Shown: in pieces, positions 1-6,465 of the stretch
Layout of the letters: every line of letters starts with the position of its first letter
Position numbering within the stretch: position 1 is the first letter of the stretch
Source: an uncultured Bacteroidales bacterium
GTDB taxonomy: Bacteria > Bacteroidota > Bacteroidia > Bacteroidales > P3
Length of the DNA: 17,217 nucleotides
Assembly: GCA_947179195.1 (NCBI GenBank)
Contig: CAMXAS010000013.1
Span: 1 to 17,217, forward strand
Reading direction: 5' to 3'
Translations under genes and position numbers: made by a program
Notes under the pieces: generated by a model
Databases searched by the model: none
What the model saw: only the letters and a program-made list of their open reading frames with translations
Told to the model about the DNA's origin: nothing

Positions 1-45
1 GCATAGTCCAAGCAAGCTTGGCCTCTGCGCTCGGCTTGCACGAAC

Positions 46-116
46 TTTCTTTTGGCAAAACCTTTTCTTTGTGATCAAAGAAAAGGTTTTAATCAAGGCG
101 ACGCGAAGCGGCGCAA
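46..116 (+). repeat. Palindromic dispersed repeat, copy 1
   Basis: A stem with perfect 15-nt arms (57-71 and 76-90) and a TGAT loop, preceded by TTTCTTTTGG and followed by a GC-rich tail with a small CGC-GAA-GCG hairpin. The same arrangement, in the same orientation, recurs at 2800-2872. The loop-closing pair is G-C here and T-A in the other copy, so pairing is kept although bases changed. Likely a dispersed intergenic element acting as a two-way transcription terminator or RNA-end structure. That role is inferred. Confidence 0.75.
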
Positions 117-242
117 TAGGAAGGCGGCGGAACACCGCAAAAAGAGCCATGCGGTACGCAGTGCCGTAAACTTCAAAAACCGCCCTCCAGGTATCTCCCT
201 TCGACTTGTTGAAAACTTTTTGAAAAAAAAGTTGCCGAAAAA

Positions 243-272
243 TTTGGCCGGGATATATATATAGTATCTTAG
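243..272 (+). promoter_or_regulatory. Probable Bacteroidetes promoter for the gene at 343
   Basis: TTTG at 243-246 is followed after 18 nt by TATCTTAG at 265-272, one base off the TAnnTTTG -7 consensus of the Bacteroidetes primary sigma factor. It lies 70 nt upstream of the ATG at 343. The imperfect -7 box and slightly short spacing make this a moderate call. Confidence 0.5.
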
Positions 273-342
273 CGGCCTAAAAACGGGCGGGAGGTAGTCC
301 GACCGGTATATGGTTGTATATACAAACTTAAATAAAAACCTT

Positions 343-2520
343 ATGAAAAAAATGATGATTAAAAAATGGGTATTCCTATTTGTAGCGGGCTTGTTGTTGT
401 CAAGTTCATGTGGGCGCCTATTGGCGCAGGGTAACGGAGTGCGATGTGACACGTTGCGTATGACGTGGATGGCTGATTCGGGAGAGATTAAAAAATTTAG
501 CTTTGCTGGCACGCGAGGAGGCGATTTTGTATTGTATTGGGGTGATGGCGATACGACACACGTATATGCGACAGGTGAAGCCGAAGAAGTGTCTCATATT
601 TATGCGCAGGAAAATTCTTTTGAGGTGTTGCTTTGTGGGACACCGATGGTTTTACAAGAATCACGGGATGTGCAATATGTGGAGACCGCTTTTGACATGG
701 CATTGGATATGGTTTATGTCCAAGGTGGTACATTCTTAATGGGGGCGACGTCGGAACAGGGCGATGCCGCCAGGGAGGACGAAAGACCGGCGCATATGGT
801 AAGTTTGGATGGATTTTATATCGGTAAGTATGAGGTGACACAGGCACAGTGGGAGGCTGTGATGGGGACGACTGTGGCGCAACAACGTGATAAACTGGGG
901 TCATCAGAGGTTTTGTATAATGTTGGTGATACTTATCCGATGTATTATATAAGTTGGAATGAAGCGGTAACTTTTTGTGAGAAATTGAGTGCGCGAACAG
1001 GCAAGAAGTACCGTTTGCCGACCGAGGCGGAATGGGAGTATGCGGCGCGTGGCGGTCAAAAGACGGATGGTGCGAAATACGCAGGAGGGGACGTACTTGA
1101 CGAGGTCGCGTGGTATAATGATAATAGTTATGCGTTAGGCGAATCCCATCCCGATTATGGGACGCATCCGGTGGGGACGAAGAAACCGAACGGCTTGGGA
1201 CTATACGATATGAGTGGCAATGTATGGGAATGGTGCTCGGATTGGTTGGGTTATTACAATTTATGGCCGGTTGTTAATCCTCAAGGGGATAGTGTTTGGC
1301 CTATGCACATATTCCGAGGAGGAGGCTTTGCGGCGGATGGGAGTTATTGCCGTGTCACATCTCGCTACATGCACAGCGACATCATAGATAGGGCTGGTGA
1401 CATAGGTTTTCGGGTTGTTTGTGAGGAAGAAGCGTCTCCGGTTACGCTCCGAGAATCACCCCGAGCTCATAAAGGAGAGTCACCTACCGGACAGATGGTA
1501 GGAACTCATATTGGGGAGGTGGATTGTTTTTGCCTTCGGTTGACGTCGTTGGATGTGAGTGGTTGTACTTTATTGAGTATGTTGGATTGTAGTGGTAATC
1601 AGTTGACATCGTTGAATGTATCGCAAAATATATTTGATTTGCGGTGCAATGATAATCAGTTGACGGTTTTGGATGTTAGTGGATGCGGGGAATTGACATA
1701 TTTGGAATGTGATAATAACCCGTTAGTATCGTTAGATGCGAGTGATACGAGGTTAACAGGGATGATACGTGGTTGCGTATCGTTAAAGGAGTTATTTTTC
1801 CGTAATAATCTTTATCATGGCAATAGGACGACATGGTTGGATGTGAGCGGTTGTTCATCGTTGACAACATTGGATTGCTCCAATAGCAGTTGTTTGTTCT
1901 CATTGGATGTGAGTGGTTGTACAATGTTGACAAAATTGGACTGCTCCAATGTAGGATTAGAGACATTGGATGTGACGAAGAATGCGAATCTTGAATCTTT
2001 GTCATGCTATGGTAATCGGTTGACGTCGTTGGATCTTACGGGAAATATGGGTTTACGTGAGTTATTGTGCTATGATAACCGTTTGTGGGTGTTTTTGGAC
2101 AAAGATAATGGTTACGATCTGAGTACATTGACCGGTATGGATGTTGCACGAATTGATAGCGTGACAGGCGGTCATCTTGATGGCTCGCGTCTGATTTTTG
2201 AGACAGATACGGTAGTGTATCGTTATGCAACAGGATATAGAGGAAACAATGATGCATTCAAGACAGTGAATTTTAGTTTGAAGTCCCATTATCGGGTTAT
2301 TCCAACGGCCAACGAGGCGACCCTCTCCGCCGCGCCCATCGCCTACGTGCAGGGCCGCACGGCCTACCTCGCTGACGGCCTCGGCGAAGTGGAAGCCTTT
2401 ACGGCCACGGGCCAGCGCGTGTATCGCGGCACCGACCGCACCATCACGCTCCCGCGCCCCGGCATCTACGTCCTCCGCGTCGTAGCCGACGGCAGACGGT
2501 GTAAGGTGGTAGTTAAGTAG
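343..2520 (+). CDS. Secreted SUMF1/LRR mosaic protein with type IX sorting tail
   Basis: This 725-residue protein is probably surface-exposed or secreted. Residues 1-29 form a signal peptide (KK start, hydrophobic core, ending LLAQ). Residues about 36-105 are a PKD-like module with WGDG at 66-69. Residues 123-360 are a formylglycine-generating-enzyme (SUMF1) fold with VQGGTFLMG, RLPTEAEWEYAARGG and GLYDMSGNVWEWCSD. The FGE catalytic Cys pair is incomplete: Cys336 is present but Ala331 sits where its partner would be, so sulfatase activation is unlikely. Residues about 398-585 are cysteine-ladder leucine-rich repeats (LDVSGCT..L..LDCS). Residues about 656-725 resemble a type A type IX secretion signal ending GIYVLRV...KVVVK. 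I chose ATG 343 over ATG 310 because it begins directly at the signal peptide. The body is AT-rich while the sorting tail is GC-rich. The ligand or substrate is unknown; adhesion or surface binding is a guess. Confidence 0.85.
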   Translation: MKKMMIKKWVFLFVAGLLLSSSCGRLLAQGNGVRCDTLRMTWMADSGEIKKFSFAGTRGGDFVLYWGDGDTTHVYATGEAEEVSHIYAQENSFEVLLCGTPMVLQESRDVQYVETAFDMALDMVYVQGGTFLMGATSEQGDAAREDERPAHMVSLDGFYIGKYEVTQAQWEAVMGTTVAQQRDKLGSSEVLYNVGDTYPMYYISWNEAVTFCEKLSARTGKKYRLPTEAEWEYAARGGQKTDGAKYAGGDVLDEVAWYNDNSYALGESHPDYGTHPVGTKKPNGLGLYDMSGNVWEWCSDWLGYYNLWPVVNPQGDSVWPMHIFRGGGFAADGSYCRVTSRYMHSDIIDRAGDIGFRVVCEEEASPVTLRESPRAHKGESPTGQMVGTHIGEVDCFCLRLTSLDVSGCTLLSMLDCSGNQLTSLNVSQNIFDLRCNDNQLTVLDVSGCGELTYLECDNNPLVSLDASDTRLTGMIRGCVSLKELFFRNNLYHGNRTTWLDVSGCSSLTTLDCSNSSCLFSLDVSGCTMLTKLDCSNVGLETLDVTKNANLESLSCYGNRLTSLDLTGNMGLRELLCYDNRLWVFLDKDNGYDLSTLTGMDVARIDSVTGGHLDGSRLIFETDTVVYRYATGYRGNNDAFKTVNFSLKSHYRVIPTANEATLSAAPIAYVQGRTAYLADGLGEVEAFTATGQRVYRGTDRTITLPRPGIYVLRVVADGRRCKVVVK
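1537..2088 (+). repeat. Leucine-rich repeat coding array
   Basis: This part of the 343-2520 gene encodes about eight degenerate leucine-rich repeats of roughly 20-22 residues, with a Cys in the LDCS position as in cysteine-ladder internalin-type repeats. Some units are near identical in DNA as well: a 20-nt match links 1549-1568 and 1903-1922, and an 18-nt match links 1537-1554 and 2017-2034. Such identity points to fairly recent unit duplication or gene conversion. Confidence 0.75.
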
Positions 2521-2541
2521 GCGGACGATAATCTGTCGTTA

Positions 2542-2583
2542 ACAGCAAAGGGGGCGCACCATGCGGTGCGCCCCCTTTGCTGT
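2542..2583 (+). terminator. Perfect 19-bp hairpin after the SUMF1/LRR gene
   Basis: Arms 2542-2560 and 2565-2583 are exact reverse complements around an ATGC loop, 21 nt after the stop codon. Position suggests a terminator or 3'-end stabiliser. The sequence after it (ATCCC) is not a T run, so it is not a textbook intrinsic terminator. Being symmetric, it could also stop transcription from the right. Confidence 0.65.
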
Positions 2584-2678
2584 ATCCCAATAATAAACCG
2601 CAATAGGATTTCGCCCGTCAAGGCATACAAGAGCGAAAGTTTATGTAAGGAGCGTTGGCGGGACTCGTGGGGGACGAA

Positions 2679-2745
2679 CGACGGAGCGCGTAAGCAAAAA
2701 GCGCTGGCTGGCCTTGTGCGCAGGCGCCCGACGGAGCGCGTAAGC
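2679..2745 (+). repeat. 17-nt direct repeat pair
   Basis: CGACGGAGCGCGTAAGC occurs at 2679-2695 and again at 2729-2745, exactly 50 nt apart start to start. It lies in GC-rich non-coding DNA just before palindromic repeat copy 2. Function unknown; it may be part of a larger intergenic repeat family. Confidence 0.6.
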
Positions 2746-2799
2746 GCGGAGGAGTGACTTAGCGCAGGGGGGCCGCTTAGAGCCCGCGCGGAGCGGTCG

Positions 2800-2872
2800 T
2801 TTCTTTTGGTAAAACCTTTTCTTTTCGACAAAAGAAAAGGTTTAATCGAGGCGATGCGCGAAGCGCCGCAAA
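2800..2872 (+). repeat. Palindromic dispersed repeat, copy 2
   Basis: A stem with 14-nt perfect arms (2812-2825 and 2830-2843) around a CGAC loop, followed by a GCGC-GAA-GCGC mini-hairpin. It aligns end to end with copy 1 at 46-116. It lies 56 nt beyond the stop of the minus-strand gene at 2929, so it is well placed to terminate that operon, and being palindromic it could also block read-through from the left. Confidence 0.75.
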
Positions 2873-2928
2873 ATCCTCCGTCCGACAGGACAGAATAATA
2901 TAGGAATAGAAAAGGGTAGATTGGGGAA

Positions 2929-3684
2929 CTACAGCATAAACCCGATGCGGACGCCGGCTTCCAAGAAAATGCCGTTATACTGATACGTCCACGAACGTTG
3001 GGCGTCTTTCATCATGATGGCCTCGTATTCGGGCTGCGCGAAACTGTTGATGGCGTTGCGCCATGCGCCGCCCGCGTAGATGTCGAACGTGGCGCGCGGC
3101 CACATCCTGCACATATAGCCGATTTGTACCTGCGTGCCGATGCGCATCGTGTTGACGGAGTAGGGCGTGTCTTCGGAGTTGAGCCGGTCGCACATATTGT
3201 ATTCCACGCCGAGGCCGGCCGCGTAATATAGCCCGCTCGTCCCGGTGCCGTTGCCCGTGCCGGGTTGGTAATACCGCAGGTTGAGTTCCAAGCAGAAGCC
3301 CGTTTGGTTGAGTGTATAAACCGGCAGTTTGTTGCTGCCCGCCGCATCCAGCGGCGCGTTCATGTTCACTTTACTGTACTGCTTGTCGGGGCGGCCGTTC
3401 TTGCGTTTGTAGTTGAACTGCGGCGCCACGTTGAGCCAGAGGTTATCCTGCAGGCGGCAGTCGTAGTCGATGCGGAAGCCGTTGAAGAACAGCGGCACCG
3501 GCACCAGGCTCACCATATGGTTCTCGCTGTACATCTGATGAATCGCGTTGGAACGCTGCGCCCGGTTCTGCGCCCTTAGCGGCAGGGCGGCGCACAGGGC
3601 CAAGCCCAGCGCGAGGCCGAGGCCGAACCGCCGTGTGGTGCGGCGTGCGGCAGGCAGGGAGAGATTCGGCAAGCGTTTCATCAT
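2929..3684 (-). CDS. Probable outer-membrane beta-barrel protein, paralogue of its neighbour
   Basis: I do not recognise a named family. The 251-residue product has a long arginine-containing signal peptide (residues 1-39, hydrophobic GLGLALGLALCAALPL, ending RAQ). The mature part shows alternating aromatic/polar strands and a glycine-rich, aromatic-ended C-terminus (RIGFML), as in small outer-membrane barrels. Its early segment (GFRIDYDCRLQDNLWLNVAPQFNY) matches the neighbour at 3694-4374, which marks them as paralogues. I start at ATG 3684, 9 nt after the upstream stop; ATG 3681 is equally possible, and a TTG at 3690 is less likely. The spacing implies co-transcription. The role, perhaps envelope sensing or structure, is unknown. 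Confidence 0.7.
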   Translation of the reverse strand: MMKRLPNLSLPAARRTTRRFGLGLALGLALCAALPLRAQNRAQRSNAIHQMYSENHMVSLVPVPLFFNGFRIDYDCRLQDNLWLNVAPQFNYKRKNGRPDKQYSKVNMNAPLDAAGSNKLPVYTLNQTGFCLELNLRYYQPGTGNGTGTSGLYYAAGLGVEYNMCDRLNSEDTPYSVNTMRIGTQVQIGYMCRMWPRATFDIYAGGAWRNAINSFAQPEYEAIMMKDAQRSWTYQYNGIFLEAGVRIGFML

Positions 3685-3693
3685 CGTCAATCG

Positions 3694-4374
3694 TTAAAAA
3701 ATAAAGCCCAACGTCAGGTTGATGCTCAGGCAGGGGCCGCCGTAGCCGTAGTCGAACATATGGGCGTCGTAGGCCTTGCCGGTGGGCAGGGGCGGTTGTA
3801 TGCCATCGGGCGATGGTACATACGTCGGCCCTTCGTAGCCATACGATTTGTTCAACAGAAAGCGGTTGCCGTAGCCCAACACGAAGTCGAAATACAGTGG
3901 CTTGGCGATAATCTGCCGGAAGCCCAGCATCACGTCAAGGTCCAATTTCTGTATGTCGGTCGTCGATTGGTCGTGCGCGCGCAAACGGTATTGCTCGTAG
4001 CCCAGGCCCCATTGCAGGAACAGCTGGAAGCCGGCCTTCTCGATTTCATAATAGTTGTAGCGGTGGTAGGCGTTGACCGAGAAACCGCGCAGGAACTCCA
4101 CGTCGGTTTTGCGTAGCGTGGAATACGATACGGTCGTATAATAAGTAGGCGCGATTTTGAGCCAGTGGCGGCCGTTCTTCGGCGTCAGCAGGCGGTCGTA
4201 TTCGATGCCGAAGCCGTTGTTGACGAGCGGGAGGAACGAATAGGCCAGGGAGTTGCTGCCGAACTTGTCGTGCGGGTTGCCTTGGAATATGGCACGCGGG
4301 TTGCCCGCCGCAGCCGTCCCCCAGCCGCAACAGAACCCCATGAACAGAGCCCAGAAGAGAAGCGTTTTCTTCAT
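3694..4374 (-). CDS. Probable outer-membrane beta-barrel protein, first gene of a two-gene operon
   Basis: The 226-residue product has a signal peptide (MKKTLLFWALFMGFCCGWGTAAA) and a mature part rich in aromatic beta-strand patterns, ending in LTLGFIF, typical of a small outer-membrane barrel. NNGFGIEYDRLL...WLKIAPTYY parallels the downstream gene, so the two probably arose by tandem duplication. I start at ATG 4374. A farther TTG (4401) falls inside the -7 promoter box and would precede transcription; ATG 4386 is possible but leaves almost no leader and places extra residues before MKK. A strong promoter lies at 4399-4428. No catalytic motif or known family is evident. Confidence 0.7.
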   Translation of the reverse strand: MKKTLLFWALFMGFCCGWGTAAAGNPRAIFQGNPHDKFGSNSLAYSFLPLVNNGFGIEYDRLLTPKNGRHWLKIAPTYYTTVSYSTLRKTDVEFLRGFSVNAYHRYNYYEIEKAGFQLFLQWGLGYEQYRLRAHDQSTTDIQKLDLDVMLGFRQIIAKPLYFDFVLGYGNRFLLNKSYGYEGPTYVPSPDGIQPPLPTGKAYDAHMFDYGYGGPCLSINLTLGFIF

Positions 4375-4398
4375 GTTAAGTGCCATTAGCAAAGTTTG

Positions 4399-4428
4399 CA
4401 AAGATATAAAAAATAAATGATTTTCAAA
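4399..4428 (-). promoter_or_regulatory. Promoter of the minus-strand barrel operon
   Basis: On the minus strand TTTG (4425-4428) is followed after 18 nt by TATCTTTG (4399-4406), an exact match to the TAnnTTTG -7 element. The ATG at 4374 then follows a leader of roughly 15-20 nt. Its -33 element lies only 4 bp from the divergent thrS -33 element. Confidence 0.75.
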
Positions 4429-4432
4429 ACCT

Positions 4433-4464
4433 TTTGGATTTGTGGATTTTTTTGAATAACTTTG
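4433..4464 (+). promoter_or_regulatory. Promoter of the thrS translation cluster
   Basis: TTTG (4433-4436), a 20-nt spacer and TAACTTTG (4457-4464) fit the Bacteroidetes primary promoter consensus exactly. The start codon of thrS lies 39 nt after the -7 box, leaving a short leader. I see no T-box or other long attenuator, because there is no room for one. Confidence 0.8.
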
Positions 4465-4503
4465 CGAACCTTTTAAATGCCCTAAAAAGGCTTTTGTAAG
4501 ACT

Positions 4504-6435
4504 ATGATTAACATAACTTTACCGGATGGTTCCGTGAAGCAATACGCTCCGGGGACTACGGCCATGGAAGTGGCGCAGAGCATCAGCGAGGGCTTGGCGC
4601 GCAATGTGTTGGCCGCGAAAGTGAACGACCAGGTTTGGGATGCCATGCGTCCCATCACGGAAGACGCTACCCTGACGTTGCTCACGTGGAACGATGCCGA
4701 GGGTAAGGCGGCTTTTTGGCACTCTTCGGCCCACTTGATGGCCGAGGCCATCGAACAGTTGTATCCCGGCGTCAAGTTCGGCATCGGCCCGCATATCGAA
4801 AACGGTTTCTATTACGATATCGATTTCATGGATTACGAGATCTCGTCCGACGATTTCCCCAAAATCGAGGAACGGGTATTGAAACTCGCCGCCGAGAAGC
4901 AGGCGTTCACGCGCAAGGACGTGAGCAAGGCCGACGCCATGGCCTACTTCAAGCAAAAAGGCGACGAATACAAGTGCGAACTCATCGAGGATTTGCCCGA
5001 CGGCAGCATCACGTTCTACGAAACCGGTACGTTTACCGACCTGTGCCGTGGGCCGCATATCCCGAATACCTCTTATATCAAGGCGTTCAAGCTTATGAGT
5101 TTGGCCGGCGCGTATTGGCGCGGCGACGAGAAGCGCAAGCAGCTGACGCGCGTTTACGGCGTTTCCTTCCCCAAGCAGAAGGAACTGACCGAATATCTGG
5201 CGTTCTTGGAAGAGGCCAAGCGCCGCGACCACCGCAAAATCGGCAAGGACTTGAAACTCTTTATGTTCTCGCAGAAAGTGGGCGCGGGTCTGCCGATTTG
5301 GCTGCCCAAGGGTACGGCTTTGCGGGAACGCTTGGAGGCTTTCTTGAAAAACGTACAGCGCAAGGCCGGCTACCAGCAGGTCATGTGCCCGCATATCGGT
5401 CACGTCGATCTCTACAAAACGTCGGGTCACTACGATAAATACGGCAAGGACTCGTTCCGGCCCATCACCACGCCCATCGAGGGCGAGGCGTTCTTCCTCA
5501 AGCCGATGAACTGCCCGCACCACTGCGAGATTTACCGTTCCGAACCGCGTTCCTACAAGGATTTGCCTTTGCGTTTCGCCGAATTCGGCACCGTCTATCG
5601 CTACGAACAGAGCGGCGAATTGCACGGTCTGACGCGGGTACGCGGCTTTACCCAGGACGATGCGCACATCTTCTGTACGCCCGACCAGCTGAAAGACGAA
5701 TTCAAGTCGGTAATCGATATCATCCTTTTGATATTCAAGACGCTGCATTTTGAAGATTATACGGCGCAGATTTCGTTGCGTCACCAGACGGATCACGCCA
5801 AATATATCGGCAGCGACGAGAATTGGGAAAAGGCCGAACGCGCCATCATCGAGGCGGCCGAGGAAAAGGGTCTCAACACGTATGTGGAATACGACGAGGC
5901 GGCTTTCTACGGACCCAAGCTCGACTTCATGGTGCGCGACGCCATCGGCCGCAAATGGCAGTTGGGTACGGTGCAGGTCGATTACAACCTGCCGGAACGT
6001 TTCGACCTCGAGTACATCGGCGCCGACAATCAGAAACACCGTCCGGTCATGATTCACCGCGCGCCTTTCGGTTCGATGGAACGTTTCGTGGCCGTGCTCA
6101 TCGAGCACACGGGCGGCAAGTTCCCGCTGTGGCTCACGCCGGATCAGTTCATCGTATTGCCGATTAGCGACAAATATACCCAGTACGCGCATACGGTCAA
6201 GAGCCGTTTGGAAGACATGGGCCTGCGCGGCAGCGTGGACGAACGCAGCGAGAAGACCGGCAAGAAAATCCGCGACGCGGAGCTGAACAAGATTCCGTAT
6301 ATGCTCATCGTGGGCGAAAAGGAACAGGAAACCGAATCGGTATCGGTGCGCAAGCAGGCGGAAGGCGATTTGGGCACGTTCTCGCTCGCCGATTTCGCCA
6401 AGCGGATAGACGAAGAAGTAAAACAGTATTTGTAA
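4504..6435 (+). CDS. thrS: Threonine--tRNA ligase
   Basis: Cytoplasmic class II enzyme that joins threonine to tRNA(Thr) using ATP and removes mischarged serine. The 643 residues match the usual full length. Order: TGS domain (1-60); editing domain with zinc-site-like His73/His77 (HSSAH) and Cys181/His185 (CRGPH); catalytic core with zinc ligands Cys337 (PMNCPHH), His388 (DDAHIF) and His518 (MIHRAPFGSMERF); motif 2 FRAE-like region around 357-380; anticodon-binding domain from about 545 to the end. All expected key residues are visible, so the enzyme should both charge and proofread. It is the first gene of the thrS-infC-rpmI-rplT-rplS cluster, with its own promoter, and infC follows after 27 nt. 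Confidence 0.98.
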   Translation: MINITLPDGSVKQYAPGTTAMEVAQSISEGLARNVLAAKVNDQVWDAMRPITEDATLTLLTWNDAEGKAAFWHSSAHLMAEAIEQLYPGVKFGIGPHIENGFYYDIDFMDYEISSDDFPKIEERVLKLAAEKQAFTRKDVSKADAMAYFKQKGDEYKCELIEDLPDGSITFYETGTFTDLCRGPHIPNTSYIKAFKLMSLAGAYWRGDEKRKQLTRVYGVSFPKQKELTEYLAFLEEAKRRDHRKIGKDLKLFMFSQKVGAGLPIWLPKGTALRERLEAFLKNVQRKAGYQQVMCPHIGHVDLYKTSGHYDKYGKDSFRPITTPIEGEAFFLKPMNCPHHCEIYRSEPRSYKDLPLRFAEFGTVYRYEQSGELHGLTRVRGFTQDDAHIFCTPDQLKDEFKSVIDIILLIFKTLHFEDYTAQISLRHQTDHAKYIGSDENWEKAERAIIEAAEEKGLNTYVEYDEAAFYGPKLDFMVRDAIGRKWQLGTVQVDYNLPERFDLEYIGADNQKHRPVMIHRAPFGSMERFVAVLIEHTGGKFPLWLTPDQFIVLPISDKYTQYAHTVKSRLEDMGLRGSVDERSEKTGKKIRDAELNKIPYMLIVGEKEQETESVSVRKQAEGDLGTFSLADFAKRIDEEVKQYL

Positions 6436-6448
6436 TAGTAACTAAATT

Positions 6449-6465
6449 AGGAGGACAGAGTCATA
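6449..6465 (+). promoter_or_regulatory. Shine-Dalgarno and AUA start of infC
   Basis: AGGAGG (6449-6454) sits 8 nt before ATA (6463-6465). An in-frame TAG at 6448-6450 overlaps the Shine-Dalgarno, so translation must start after it. No ATG, GTG or TTG occurs in frame until 6553. AUU at 6469 is the alternative, but with a 14-nt gap. Most genes here lack a Shine-Dalgarno, so this strong one probably compensates for the poor start codon. Confidence 0.75.

Larger units (their letters stand above)
1..342. other. Intergenic region with repeat and promoter
   Basis: No credible gene lies here. The stretch holds a palindromic repeat (46-116), a short A/T hairpin (arms 214-221 and 226-233, GAAA loop) and a Bacteroidetes-type promoter (243-272) for the gene at 343. 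Open frames through it mostly read the palindrome and have no protein-like character. Bases 1-45 show no stop codon or motif that would mark the end of an upstream gene. Confidence 0.6.
2521..2928. other. Intergenic region between convergent genes
   Basis: This non-coding stretch separates the 3' ends of two converging transcription units. It contains a 19-bp perfect hairpin (2542-2583), a 17-nt direct repeat (2679-2695 and 2729-2745) and the second palindromic repeat copy (2800-2872). Short open frames here lack start signals and protein-like composition. Confidence 0.65.

Noticed and set aside
214..233. Short A/T hairpin (8-bp arms, GAAA loop) before the first promoter
   Set aside because: A-T only apart from one pair per arm, not followed by a T run; could arise by chance in this AT-rich stretch.
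52..264. Possible 70-residue protein on the plus strand at the left end
   Set aside because: It is largely the palindromic repeat and its flank read as codons; it has no start signal and Lys/Arg-rich nonsense composition.
123..360. Formylglycine-generating enzyme activity for the SUMF1 domain (residue numbers within the protein starting at 343)
   Set aside because: One catalytic Cys is replaced by Ala331, and no sulfatase gene is nearby.
2566..2757. Small frames in the 2521-2928 intergenic region
   Set aside because: They cross the 19-bp hairpin and the 17-nt repeats, which explains their existence; no start signals or homology-like features.
4477..4485. Two-codon upstream frame (ATG CCC TAA) in the thrS leader
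   Set aside because: Too short to judge and likely chance in an A-rich leader; no sign of attenuation structure around it.
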